Shown here piece by piece: positions 12,845-19,895 of a stretch of 19,895 bases of DNA; within the stretch, counting starts at the first letter, position 1, and each line of letters opens with the position of its first letter. This DNA is from CAZNTZ01 sp964576135 (GTDB taxonomy: Bacteria > Pseudomonadota > Alphaproteobacteria > Rs-D84): positions 1 to 19,895 of the forward strand of contig CAZNTZ010000015.1 of NCBI GenBank assembly GCA_964576135.1, in the 5' to 3' direction. The notes under the pieces are model-generated. The model made no database searches, was not told where the DNA came from, and saw nothing but the letters and a program-made list of their open reading frames with translations. The translations under genes were made by a program, and so were the position numbers.

Positions 12845-13165
12845 TTAGGATCCTTTTAATTCCGTAATCCAGATCGATAATTCTTTTTCGCTCATAAGTC
12901 CAGTTCTTGTGCTTACAAGTTCACCATTTTTAAATGCCAGAATAGAGGGTATGGACCTTATGCCATATTTAGCGGGAGTTTTTCTATTTGCTTCGTCCAC
13001 TTCAAATTTAAAAAAGTTAATTTCAGGTTCTTCGCTTGACGAAGCTTCAAATATTGGTCCAAACATCCTACATGGTCCACACCATGTTGCCCAAAAATCC
13101 ACAAGGCAAAGTCCTTTGGATGTTTTGTCAGCGAAATTTACATCACTTATATGTTCCAGGGCCAT
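12845..13165 (-). CDS. trxA: Thioredoxin (106 aa)
   Basis: General cytoplasmic disulfide reductase. The active site is WCGPC (C29, C32), preceded by VDFWATW, and the cis-proline loop is at P73 (RSIPSILAF). Length and layout match a single-domain thioredoxin. It lacks the usual Lys after the second Cys (WCGPCRM is common, so this is normal). An AAAGGAG ribosome binding site lies 7 bases before the ATG. It heads the trxA-dksA operon, divergent from the suf genes and sharing a promoter region with them. Confidence 0.97.
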   Translation of the reverse strand: MALEHISDVNFADKTSKGLCLVDFWATWCGPCRMFGPIFEASSSEEPEINFFKFEVDEANRKTPAKYGIRSIPSILAFKNGELVSTRTGLMSEKELSIWITELKGS

Positions 13166-13180
13166 TTTTTTCTCCTTTGC

Positions 13181-13209
13181 TTTACATTCAACACAAGTGT
13201 AATTATAAT
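13181..13209 (+). promoter_or_regulatory. Promoter for sufS-sufT-sufE
   Basis: TTTACA at 13181-13186, a 17-bp spacer and TATAAT at 13204-13209. The predicted start near 13216 leaves about 20 bases of leader with the AAGGGG ribosome binding site before ATG 13237. Confidence 0.8.
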
Positions 13210-13212
13210 TAC
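13199..13212. promoter_or_regulatory. 14-bp perfect palindrome over the shared -10 (possible operator)
   Basis: GTAATTATAATTAC at 13199-13212 equals its own reverse complement. It carries TATAAT on both strands, at 13204-13209 (plus) and 13207 down to 13202 (minus). It may simply be a two-way -10, or also a regulator site; it does not match the IscR or iron-control consensus motifs as I recall them. Confidence 0.6.
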
Positions 13213-13231
13213 CTGGAAAGCAAGGGGTAAA
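13202..13231 (-). promoter_or_regulatory. Promoter for trxA-dksA
   Basis: Minus-strand TATAAT at 13207 down to 13202, with TTTACC at 13231-13226 as a -35 at 18-bp spacing. Transcription would start near 13195, giving a leader of about 30 bases with an AAAGGAG site. Confidence 0.68.
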
Positions 13232-13236
13232 TAGGA

Positions 13237-14370
13237 ATGTTGTCTAAATCAGAATTTGTATATAATACGATTTATATGGATGCTGCGGCAAGTGCTCTGA
13301 AACCGGAATCTGTTATCTCGGCAGAGGAGTATTTTATTAAAAATAGCTATGCAAATTCTGGTCGTGGAATATGCTCTCGGGCATCTGCTGTTGATGAAAT
13401 GGTTGCAAAAACTCGTGAAGAGATAGCAAATTTTATAAACAGCCGATTCGAATCGGTTGTATTTACGAATGGATCCACGGATGGGTTGAACAGGTTGGCT
13501 GCTATGTTGGCTCGTGATGTGTTGACGCCAGATTCAGTTGTCATAGTATCTGATCTTGATCACAATGCTGCAAGATTGCCTTTTGAGGATTTAGCAAATC
13601 GTGGCAAATGTAAATTATGGGTTTGCCCACTTGATAAAGATTTGAATATTGATGCAGAAGCATTGCGTGAACGTTGTGCCAAAGGCGACGTTTCAGCAGT
13701 TGTTATAACCGCGATGTCAAACGTGCTTGGAGAACCACAAAATATTAAAGAATTATGTATTGCTGCTGGCAAAGCGATTACGATTGTTGACGCTGCACAA
13801 TATGTTGCTCATTTACCAATTGATGTAACAGATTGGGGTGTTGATGCTTTGGTGTTCTCTGGTCATAAAATAGGGGCAAACACAGGTCTTGGAATTTTAT
13901 ATTTGAAAGACATCAATCGTTGGACTTCAGACAGACTGGGTGGTGGCATTGTTTCAAAAGTTAATGGACATTCGTGGGATTTTATTAACGGTCCAGAAAA
14001 ATTTGAAGCAGGTACTTTGCCATTGACCCAAATAGCAGGTCTTGTTCCGGCTAAAAATTATTTATTAAATCATTATGACAATAAAATTACTGAATATCTT
14101 TATGATGAATTAGCAAAAATTCCACGTATAAAAATAATAAGCAAACGTAATTCATTTCTGGTAACATTTGTAATAGAAGGTATGCATGTTTTAGATTTTG
14201 GTACATTGGCGGGTGCATACGGAATTTGTATGCGTGTGGGGGTAATGTGCGCGCCTTGGTTACATGATTTGTTGGGTGAAAATGGTACAATACGTCTTTC
14301 GTTAGGACCTTGGAATACAATTGCAGAAGTTGATCAAGTAATAGAAATTTTTAAGAAAATAATTAAATGA
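13237..14370 (+). CDS. sufS: Cysteine desulfurase, SufS-type (377 aa)
   Basis: PLP enzyme that removes sulfur from cysteine and passes it as persulfide to SufE for Fe-S cluster assembly. Class V aminotransferase features are H109 (DLDHNAA), D185 and Q188 (VDAAQY), the PLP lysine K211 (SGHKIGANTG), FEAGTLPLTQIAGL, and the catalytic cysteine C338 (RVGVMCAPW) followed by TIRLSLGPWNT. It is about 30 residues shorter than the usual 405-415, mainly at the N-terminus, and RVGVMC replaces the more common RAGHHC. The start has AAGGGG upstream. It is first in a tight sufS-sufT-sufE operon (4-base overlap to the next gene). SufB, SufC and SufD are not in the window. Confidence 0.94.
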   Translation: MLSKSEFVYNTIYMDAAASALKPESVISAEEYFIKNSYANSGRGICSRASAVDEMVAKTREEIANFINSRFESVVFTNGSTDGLNRLAAMLARDVLTPDSVVIVSDLDHNAARLPFEDLANRGKCKLWVCPLDKDLNIDAEALRERCAKGDVSAVVITAMSNVLGEPQNIKELCIAAGKAITIVDAAQYVAHLPIDVTDWGVDALVFSGHKIGANTGLGILYLKDINRWTSDRLGGGIVSKVNGHSWDFINGPEKFEAGTLPLTQIAGLVPAKNYLLNHYDNKITEYLYDELAKIPRIKIISKRNSFLVTFVIEGMHVLDFGTLAGAYGICMRVGVMCAPWLHDLLGENGTIRLSLGPWNTIAEVDQVIEIFKKIIK

Positions 14371-14675
14371 AAGAAGAAATAATAAATGCTCTTAAATATG
14401 TATTTGATCCAGAAATCCCAGTTAATATTTGGGATTTAGGTTTGATTTACGATATTGATATTGATGATGATAAAAATGTAAAAATAAAAATGACTATGAC
14501 TTCACCAACATGCCCCATGGCCGAAGAAATTCTTCAGATGGCTAAATTTGCTGTTTCATCTGTATCCGGGGTAAATTCTGTGAATATAGAATTAGTTTGG
14601 GATCCACCTTGGTCATTAAATAGAATGAGCGAACAAGCAAAATTAGAGTTTGACCTTACTGGTGACGGTTGGTAA
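14367..14675 (+). CDS. sufT: MIP18/DUF59 Fe-S maturation protein, SufT-type (102 aa)
   Basis: Small DUF59 protein that helps deliver Fe-S clusters to target proteins. The family pattern is complete: VFDPEIPVNIWDLGLIYDI, MTMTSPTCPMAEEI with the conserved cysteine, SGVNSVNIELVWDPPW and MSEQAKLEF. The ATG overlaps the sufS stop by 4 bases (ATGA), indicating translational coupling. Placement between sufS and sufE supports the SufT role rather than the PaaD role of the same family. Confidence 0.94.
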   Translation: MKEEIINALKYVFDPEIPVNIWDLGLIYDIDIDDDKNVKIKMTMTSPTCPMAEEILQMAKFAVSSVSGVNSVNIELVWDPPWSLNRMSEQAKLEFDLTGDGW

Positions 14676-14678
14676 AAA

Positions 14679-15047
14679 ATGAAATATGATGAAATAAAAT
14701 CATTATTGATGAATATTGATGATCCTGTGGAAAAGCTTGAACTTGTTCTTGAACAAGGCATCTGTTTACCACCGATTCCAGATGGTGTTGTTGGGACAGA
14801 AATCAAGGGTTGTTCATCTCTTGTAAAAATTTACCACGATAAATTAACAAACAAATTTTATGGTTTCGCAGATTCTGGTTTTGTTCGTGGTGTCGTTTCT
14901 GTCATTTTATCAATGGTTCAAGATAAAACACCGGCACAGATAAGACAAATGAATTTAACTGATGAATTCAAAGAATTAAATCTGCAATTAGGGTCCAGCC
15001 GCCTTATGGGCGTTGCCAGCATAATTCGCTTTCTTGAAAGTTTATGA
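14679..15047 (+). CDS. sufE: Sulfur acceptor protein SufE (122 aa)
   Basis: Accepts persulfide from SufS on a conserved Cys and stimulates the desulfurase. The order is DDPVEKLELVLEQG, LPPIP, EIKGCSSLVKI with acceptor cysteine C45, FADSGFVRGVVSVILSMVQDKTPAQI, and the SSRLMGVASII end. Length fits, with a slightly short N-terminus. It lies 3 bases after sufT. The stop TGA overlaps the TG of a downstream extended -10. Confidence 0.95.
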   Translation: MKYDEIKSLLMNIDDPVEKLELVLEQGICLPPIPDGVVGTEIKGCSSLVKIYHDKLTNKFYGFADSGFVRGVVSVILSMVQDKTPAQIRQMNLTDEFKELNLQLGSSRLMGVASIIRFLESL

Positions 15048-15053
15048 TATAAT
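15045..15053 (+). promoter_or_regulatory. Extended -10 promoter overlapping the sufE stop
   Basis: TGATATAAT spans the sufE stop codon. The -35 region (TTCGCT, 15025-15030) is weak. It would transcribe into the assembly gap and then ftsL-ftsI, so the first gene of this unit may be hidden in the gap. Confidence 0.58.
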
Positions 15054-15057
15054 GCCC

Positions 15058-15067
15058 NNNNNNNNNN
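15058..15067. other. Assembly gap (10 Ns)
   Basis: Ten consecutive N at 15058-15067. Ten Ns is a common placeholder for scaffolded gaps, so the true length is unknown. Content on both sides suggests missing sequence rather than a 10-base ambiguity: a promoter points in from the left and ftsL follows at once on the right. rsmH and mraZ, the usual neighbours of ftsL, would fit here. Confidence 0.97.
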
Positions 15068-15073
15068 CGTAAA

Positions 15074-15373
15074 ATGAGAGAGGACGAAAAAGTTTTTAAT
15101 ATTGGTATCGGCGCAGCAATCGTTGTGGTCGTTCTTACGGCCGTGCTGCAAGTTTGTTATAGAACCCAAGATAAGGCAAGAAATCGTGTGCGTTCAAATA
15201 TAGTTCAAATTCAAAAAGATTTAGCCGAATCCGATGCTTTGTTTTCTAGTCTTGTTCGTCCAGAAATTTTACGTGGACTTGAAAATTCTATGTATCCAAA
15301 TTTTGTTCCAATTGGATTTAATAAAACAATAAGCGTTACGGACATAGAATTTAAAAATACGGACAAAATTTAA
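15074..15373 (+). CDS. ftsL: Cell division protein FtsL-like (99 aa)
   Basis: Small bitopic divisome protein that joins FtsB and FtsQ to activate FtsWI. It has a short cytoplasmic N-terminus, one membrane helix (about 9-28), a coiled-coil-like stretch (about 30-60) and RPEIL followed by VPIGFNKTI, matching the RPERL region of alphaproteobacterial FtsL. Identification relies on topology, size and position directly before ftsI (1-base gap). The gap begins 6 bases upstream, so the ATG at 15074 cannot be checked for a ribosome binding site, and the frame stays open into the Ns. Confidence 0.84.
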   Translation: MREDEKVFNIGIGAAIVVVVLTAVLQVCYRTQDKARNRVRSNIVQIQKDLAESDALFSSLVRPEILRGLENSMYPNFVPIGFNKTISVTDIEFKNTDKI

Positions 15374-15374
15374 T

Positions 15375-17006
15375 ATGTTCGAAGTTGGTAAAGATATTAT
15401 TAAAAATTGGGGCGGTATGTCCAGTGCAGTCGATAAGTCTGGACGTGCACGTATGCGTTTTATATATGGTGTTTTAGTAACATTATTTATTATTTTTATT
15501 ATTCGTACTTTTTGGCTTGGGGTTGAAGGTACAAGTCGTGCACGTATTTCAAATGGTGCAGGAGAATGGGTTTCAAGTCGTGCAGACATAGTTGATCGTA
15601 ACGGTGATATTTTAGCAAAAAATATAATGTCTGGAAATATAGTTTTGCGTGCGAATTTGGTAACCGACCCAGACGCAGTTGCAAATGAAATTCATAAAGT
15701 TATACCGGAAATATCTGTGGCAGATGCTCTTTATCAGATAAAAACTGGACGCAGATTTATTTATTTACAAAAACTTGCAAATGATCAGCAACGTGCCGAA
15801 ATTAAATCGGCCAAATTGCCAGGATTAGAAATTGAAGATATGGAATGGAGACGTTATCCAAAACGTCGTTTGACTTCGCATGTTGTTGGTTTTATGGGGG
15901 CTGACAGTCGCGGCCTTGAAGGGATAGAACGTACGCGCGATGAATATCTGCGTGAAAATAAAGATCCATTAGTTTTATCTATTGATTCAAGAATTCAATC
16001 CGCAATTTATCAAGAACTTTCAGCGGCTATGGAAAAATATAGTGCTCATGCCGCTATGGGAATGCTTATGAATTCCAAGACTGGTGAAATGATAGCAATG
16101 GTATCGTTGCCTGATTATGATCCTGAAAATCTAGATGCAGATCCAAAATCAAACAGGATGTTTTATCCAATGCGCGGTATTTATGAAATAGGGTCTATAT
16201 TTAAAATATTCAACACAGCAATGGCGGCAGAAGAAGGTATAGGGTTTAACAAAGAATATTATATTGCAGAACCATTTAAAATTTATAATAAAAGTGGACG
16301 AGTGGCGGCAACAATTAATGATGTAGCAAGTTTTAAACCACCGCGTCCTAATTTGTCCGTCGCAGAAATTATGCTTCATTCTTGTAATGTTGGTTCAGCC
16401 CAAATAGCACTTGATTTACCAGAAGGTACACAGCAAGAATTTTTTAATCGTATACATATGTCACAAGCACTTGACCTGGAGTTTGGTCATACAGAAAGAT
16501 CTTTGATGCCAATAAAATGGGGTCCAGTTGAAAAAGCAACAGTTTCATTTGGTCATGGTATATCTGTAACACCTATGCATGTTTTGCTTGCTGTTAATGC
16601 AATGACAAATGGTGGAATTTATGTATGGCCAACACTTAATAAACGTGTAGTTGGCGAAATCAAAGGTCAGCGTGTCATATCACCAGAAATTTCATCAAGA
16701 TTGCGGGAAATAATGTTTGGTATCGCTGAAACTACAACAGGAAGGGCCGCTCGTATAGCTGGCATAAACATAGGTGGAAAAACAGCGACTGCAGAAAAAA
16801 GAATAAATGGTAAGATTGATAGAAAGAGAAATCTTACATCTTTTGTTGCAGTATTCCCAATAGAGTCACCACAATACATTTTACTTATTATGCTTGACGA
16901 GCCACAAGGCACAAAAGAGTCATGGGGTCTGCGTACTGCTGCATGGAACGCTGTGCCAACAACTGGCAAAATTCTTGATGCGATTTTACCGCTCCTCTCG
17001 CTTTGA
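15375..17006 (+). CDS. ftsI: Peptidoglycan transpeptidase FtsI/PBP3 (543 aa), KTG box reads KTA
   Basis: Septal class B penicillin-binding protein that cross-links peptidoglycan. One membrane helix (about 29-43), a PBP dimerisation domain (about 65-190, with SRADIVDRNGDILA and GLEGIERTRDEYL), then the transpeptidase. The SxxK motif is S274-I-F-K277, SxN is S336-C-N338, and the third box is K469-T-A-T472, where the family almost always has KTG. The C-terminal SFVAVFP and LLIMLDEPQ match the alphaproteobacterial type. The ATG lacks a clear ribosome binding site; an alternative ATG at 15417 (residue 15) follows GGGGCGG but at short spacing. No murE follows; recJ does, so the dcw cluster is broken here. 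The Gly-to-Ala change is one base from Gly. Confidence 0.96.
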   Translation: MFEVGKDIIKNWGGMSSAVDKSGRARMRFIYGVLVTLFIIFIIRTFWLGVEGTSRARISNGAGEWVSSRADIVDRNGDILAKNIMSGNIVLRANLVTDPDAVANEIHKVIPEISVADALYQIKTGRRFIYLQKLANDQQRAEIKSAKLPGLEIEDMEWRRYPKRRLTSHVVGFMGADSRGLEGIERTRDEYLRENKDPLVLSIDSRIQSAIYQELSAAMEKYSAHAAMGMLMNSKTGEMIAMVSLPDYDPENLDADPKSNRMFYPMRGIYEIGSIFKIFNTAMAAEEGIGFNKEYYIAEPFKIYNKSGRVAATINDVASFKPPRPNLSVAEIMLHSCNVGSAQIALDLPEGTQQEFFNRIHMSQALDLEFGHTERSLMPIKWGPVEKATVSFGHGISVTPMHVLLAVNAMTNGGIYVWPTLNKRVVGEIKGQRVISPEISSRLREIMFGIAETTTGRAARIAGINIGGKTATAEKRINGKIDRKRNLTSFVAVFPIESPQYILLIMLDEPQGTKESWGLRTAAWNAVPTTGKILDAILPLLSL

Positions 17007-17049
17007 CAATCTCACTCTTTTTTAGTAGCATTGTATTAATAAAAAAGAG
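17003..17049 (+). promoter_or_regulatory. Probable recJ promoter and leader inverted repeat
   Basis: TTGACA, a perfect -35, lies at 17003-17008 over the ftsI stop, with TAGCAT at 17026-17031 after 17 bp. A 10-bp inverted repeat (17015-17024 with 17040-17049) has a 15-base loop and its 3' arm reaches the GAGAAG ribosome binding site of recJ. The stem is A-T rich and may be a weak terminator or a translation-modulating fold. Confidence 0.5.
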
Positions 17050-17054
17050 AAGAA

Positions 17055-18797
17055 ATGAAGACGATAACAGAAAACTCTCTGCTGGGCAGGGTGTGGGTTG
17101 TTGATAGCAGGGAAAAAAAGACAGAAAATAACGAAACGGGCGTTTCAGAAATAGTTAAAAACATTCTGAACTCGCGGGGGATTGATGACCCTGATGAAAT
17201 CCAAAAGTTTTTAAATCCATGTGTTAAGGATCAAATGCCTGATCCATTTGTTTTGCGTAATATGGAATATGCTGCAAAATTGGTTGCGAGCGCAGTGCAA
17301 AATAGTACAAAGATAGCTATATTTGGTGATTATGATGTCGATGGAATTACAAGTACAGCAATTGTTGTAAAATACTTACGCGGACTTGGGTGTGATGTGA
17401 TTTGGCATTTGCCAGCGCGTGAATCCGAAGGTTATGGTCTGAATATTGGTGCAATTGATGAATTTGCGGATGCTGGTGCAAAACTTATGATATCTGTTGA
17501 TTGCGGAATTTCCGGTGTAAAGGAAGTTGAATATGCAAAATCGCGTGGAATGCAGGTCATAGTAACCGATCACCACAGTCCAGATTCAGAAATTCCCAAA
17601 GCTGACGCGGTAATAAATCCAAAAATGGCAGATGACGATTCTGGTCTTGACTATCTTGCCGGTGTCGGTGTTGCATTTATGTTTCTTGTAGCGCTGAATC
17701 GCGAACTTAAAAACGCTAATCAACCCTATAATTCTAATTTATTAGATTATCTTGATCTAGTAGCGCTTGGAACTATATGTGACACAATGCCTTTGGTGAA
17801 ACTTAATCGTGCATTTGTTGCAACTGGTTTAAAAGTACTCAGTCAGAATAAAAATTTAGGTTTGAAAACACTAATGTCTGTTGCACGTGCATCCAGACCA
17901 AGTGTTTATGTGGCTGGTTTTGTTATTGGCCCCAGATTAAATGCTGCGGGTCGTTTATCGTCTGCAAATCCTGCGCTGGAATTATTATTGACCGATAATG
18001 TTGGCACTGCGCATTTCCTTGCCCAGCAGCTGGATGCGCAAAACAAGGAACGTAAAGATATTGAAAATGGAATAATGATGCATGCATTGGAAATGGCCGA
18101 AGATATGTCAAAGTCAGGTCGGTGCGCATTATTTTTGTGTAACGAAAATTGGCACAGTGGTCTTATGGGTATAATCGCTGGTCGACTGAAAGATAAATTT
18201 CATATTCCAACATGCGTTGCAACAAAATGTGATGGTGTAATAAATGGAAGTGGTCGCAGTATTCCAAATGTAAATCTTGGTAAAATTATACACGAAGCAT
18301 TAGAGTTGGGAATTTTACTCGAAGGTGGTGGCCATGCAGCAGCAGCAGGCTTTTCACTTGATGAATCACGCGCAGATGAATTCACAAATTTCCTTGAAAC
18401 CAAAGTCTTAGAACAACTTGGTGGTACTTCGGAACGTCACGAGATTTTTGTAGATGCAGAAATTGATGCCTCAGGTGCAAATATGGATTTAATACGCGAT
18501 ATGTCGGCTCTTGCACCATTCGGTCAAGCTAACCCAGAGCCAGAGCTTGTTTTATATGGTGGAACACTTGCGTGGGCATCTGTTATGGGTAATAATCATA
18601 TTCGTGGAAACTTGCATACTTCAAATGGTTCAAATCTTGCATTCGTAGGTTTTAATATCGCAGATACCGCTATTGGAAATTTTATGCTGGACGATGCTAA
18701 TTTTGGTCGTAAAATAACTCTGTGCGGAAAACTAAAAGAAAATGAATGGCAAGACAGGGTATCTCCGCAATTCATTGTAGAGGATATGGTGGTATAA
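17055..18797 (+). CDS. recJ: Single-stranded-DNA exonuclease RecJ (580 aa)
   Basis: 5'-3' exonuclease for single-stranded DNA in recombinational repair. DHH-family metal motifs are present: FGDYDVDG (D92, D94, D96), the Asp of SVDCG (D149) and DHH at D172-H174. The DHHA1 part follows with NWHSGLMGIIAGRL and the GGGHAAAAGFSL nucleic-acid loop, then an OB-like C-terminal domain. Length is normal. It leads a recJ-lolA-miaB operon, with a 1-base gap to lolA. Confidence 0.96.
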   Translation: MKTITENSLLGRVWVVDSREKKTENNETGVSEIVKNILNSRGIDDPDEIQKFLNPCVKDQMPDPFVLRNMEYAAKLVASAVQNSTKIAIFGDYDVDGITSTAIVVKYLRGLGCDVIWHLPARESEGYGLNIGAIDEFADAGAKLMISVDCGISGVKEVEYAKSRGMQVIVTDHHSPDSEIPKADAVINPKMADDDSGLDYLAGVGVAFMFLVALNRELKNANQPYNSNLLDYLDLVALGTICDTMPLVKLNRAFVATGLKVLSQNKNLGLKTLMSVARASRPSVYVAGFVIGPRLNAAGRLSSANPALELLLTDNVGTAHFLAQQLDAQNKERKDIENGIMMHALEMAEDMSKSGRCALFLCNENWHSGLMGIIAGRLKDKFHIPTCVATKCDGVINGSGRSIPNVNLGKIIHEALELGILLEGGGHAAAAGFSLDESRADEFTNFLETKVLEQLGGTSERHEIFVDAEIDASGANMDLIRDMSALAPFGQANPEPELVLYGGTLAWASVMGNNHIRGNLHTSNGSNLAFVGFNIADTAIGNFMLDDANFGRKITLCGKLKENEWQDRVSPQFIVEDMVV

Positions 18798-18798
18798 A

Positions 18799-19413
18799 AT
18801 GAAAAAAGTTATATTTATTTTGGTCTCATTATTTTTTGCAACAATTGCAAATGCAGCAGTTGATAAAACTTTGATTAAAAATGCCGAGGATTATTTGAAT
18901 TCAGTAACAGGTTTAGCGGGTAATTTTTCACAAAATGCGAATGGCACCAAAGACAGCGGAACGTTTTCTATGCTTCGTCCGGGACGCGTCCGGCTTGATT
19001 ATAAAAAATCCCCAGTACAACTGATATCTGATGGCAGTGATTTGTATTTTTTTGATAAGTCGCTTGATCAAATCACAACAGTTCCACTTAAATCTACACC
19101 GGCGGGAATATTGATTCGTAAAAAAATAAATTTGCATAATGCGGATATAGTTGTGACCGAAACCACAACATACAAAGACACTTTTGGTCTGCGTATGCAT
19201 TTCAAAGATAATCCTGGACTGGGTAATATGTTTGTTGTTTTTGACAAAGCGCCTGTAAAATTAAATTCATGGGTTGTTACAGATGCTACACGTGCTTCTA
19301 CATCTATCAAATTTTCTAATTTGAAACCAAAAACAGATTTTGTAAAAAATTATTTTCAAATTGCCCGACATAAAACGGTCTCTACCAGTGGTGGTGACAG
19401 TTATTATGAATAA
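18799..19413 (+). CDS. lolA: Outer-membrane lipoprotein carrier LolA (204 aa)
   Basis: Periplasmic chaperone that ferries lipoproteins from LolCDE to the outer membrane. A signal peptide ends near residue 19 (ANA). The family features are AEDYLNSVTGLAGNFSQNANG, LRPGRVRLDY, ISDGSDLYFFDKSLDQITT and PLKSTPAGILI. The ribosome binding site GGTGG lies inside the recJ end, and the last 8 bases overlap the miaB start. Together with Lnt and the lipoprotein at 743 it shows a lipoprotein pathway in this genome. Confidence 0.94.
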   Translation: MKKVIFILVSLFFATIANAAVDKTLIKNAEDYLNSVTGLAGNFSQNANGTKDSGTFSMLRPGRVRLDYKKSPVQLISDGSDLYFFDKSLDQITTVPLKSTPAGILIRKKINLHNADIVVTETTTYKDTFGLRMHFKDNPGLGNMFVVFDKAPVKLNSWVVTDATRASTSIKFSNLKPKTDFVKNYFQIARHKTVSTSGGDSYYE

Positions 19414-19895
19414 TAAAATAAAAACATTTTTTATGCAGACATTTGGTTGTCAGATGGATGTTTATGACGGGCAAAGAATCGCGTCTATGCTGCGTGGAAT
19501 GGGAATGCTTGAAACTGACTCTGTTGAATCTGCCGATTTGATTATTTTGAATACTTGTGCTGTGCGGGGCAAGGCTTCTAACAAAGTTTTTTCAGCACTT
19601 GGACGAATCAGAAATAAAAAAAAATCATCTGCAATTTTCGGAATTGTTGGTTGTGTTGCACGTGAAGAGGGTGCAAATGCATTCAAAAGAATCAAAGAAT
19701 TAAATTTTGTCTTAGGGCCACAAAGTTATCATAAATTGCCGGAAATAATAAAGAATCCAGATTTAAAATATCTGAATATTGATTTAACAGGTCTTGAAAA
19801 ATTCGATGAATTACCAATTCAAACCGAATCGGACCTTATCGCTTATATTCCAATCCAAGAAGGTTGCGACCATTGTTGCACTTACTGCATTGTTC
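19406..19895 (+). CDS. miaB: tRNA methylthiotransferase MiaB, N-terminal part (partial at right edge)
   Basis: Radical-SAM enzyme that adds the methylthio group to isopentenyladenosine 37 in tRNA. About 163 residues are visible. The N-terminal methylthiotransferase domain has its three cluster cysteines: C15 (TFGCQMDVYD, with QMD instead of QMN), C51 (LNTCAVRGKA) and C83 (VGCVAREEG). The radical-SAM CxxxCxxC motif is C154, C158 and C161 (EGCDHCCTYCIV), with an extra Cys at 157. The ATG overlaps lolA by 8 bases with a GGTGGTGA ribosome binding site inside lolA. The gene continues beyond the window. Confidence 0.95.
   Translation, partial: MNNKIKTFFMQTFGCQMDVYDGQRIASMLRGMGMLETDSVESADLIILNTCAVRGKASNKVFSALGRIRNKKKSSAIFGIVGCVAREEGANAFKRIKELNFVLGPQSYHKLPEIIKNPDLKYLNIDLTGLEKFDELPIQTESDLIAYIPIQEGCDHCCTYCIV

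Noticed and set aside
13237..15047. Complete SUF operon
   Set aside because: Only sufS, sufT and sufE are present; sufB, sufC, sufD and a Rrf2 regulator are not in the window.
1..19895. Alternative genetic code with TGA as Trp
   Set aside because: sufS, sufE and ftsI end in TGA at the expected protein ends, and Trp positions use TGG.

Overview
The window is an AT-rich, gene-dense bacterial segment that reads as an alphaproteobacterium with a small genome. Supporting this are an alphaproteobacterial-style FtsI and LolA, a DksA relative without zinc-finger cysteines, a PF13467-like ribbon-helix-helix protein, a SufS-SufT-SufE cluster, and fragments of alphaproteobacterial gene neighbourhoods (SPOR protein next to tatA; ftsL-ftsI; ybeY with lnt). 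TGA is used as stop and Trp is TGG, so this is standard bacterial code. A host-associated or gut lineage is my guess from gene style; no taxonomic search was possible.

Layout. 1-880: 3' end of thrS and a 45-residue lipoprotein, closed by a terminator. 906-1333: promoter, VirB2/TrbC-like small membrane protein, terminator. 1351-1911: membrane-anchored methyltransferase resembling the FAM173 lysine methyltransferases. 1939-5245: SPOR protein, tatA, a heptamer-repeat hairpin, ftsK. 5276-7457: single-gene unit for a 693-residue exported Cys-rich protein. 7463-9488: an in-frame YbeY-Lnt fusion. 9421-11721 (minus): four-gene cassette of a two-TM protein, an unknown, a SUKH/YrhA-like protein and an RHH protein; its last gene overlaps lnt tail to tail. 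11761-12372: unknown gene divergent from that cassette; both lead genes look leaderless. 12380-13165 (minus): trxA-dksA. 13181-15047: sufS-sufT-sufE, whose promoter shares a palindromic -10 with the trxA promoter. 15058-15067: ten Ns, an assembly gap. 15074-17006: ftsL-ftsI. 17055-19895: recJ-lolA-miaB, miaB running off the right edge.

Most genes are housekeeping: translation (thrS, ybeY, miaB), envelope biogenesis (lnt, lolA, tatA, SPOR, ftsL, ftsI, ftsK), Fe-S assembly and redox (suf, trxA), and DNA repair (recJ). The most unusual parts are the YbeY-Lnt fusion, the divergent leaderless cassette at 9421-12372, the Cys-rich exported protein, the mini-lipoprotein with a BamF-like motif, the KTG-to-KTA change in FtsI and the ftsK leader hairpin. 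Many promoters share an extended -10 of the form TGnTATAAT. No rRNA, tRNA, CRISPR array or insertion sequence was seen, and no gene-free stretch exceeds 300 bases.
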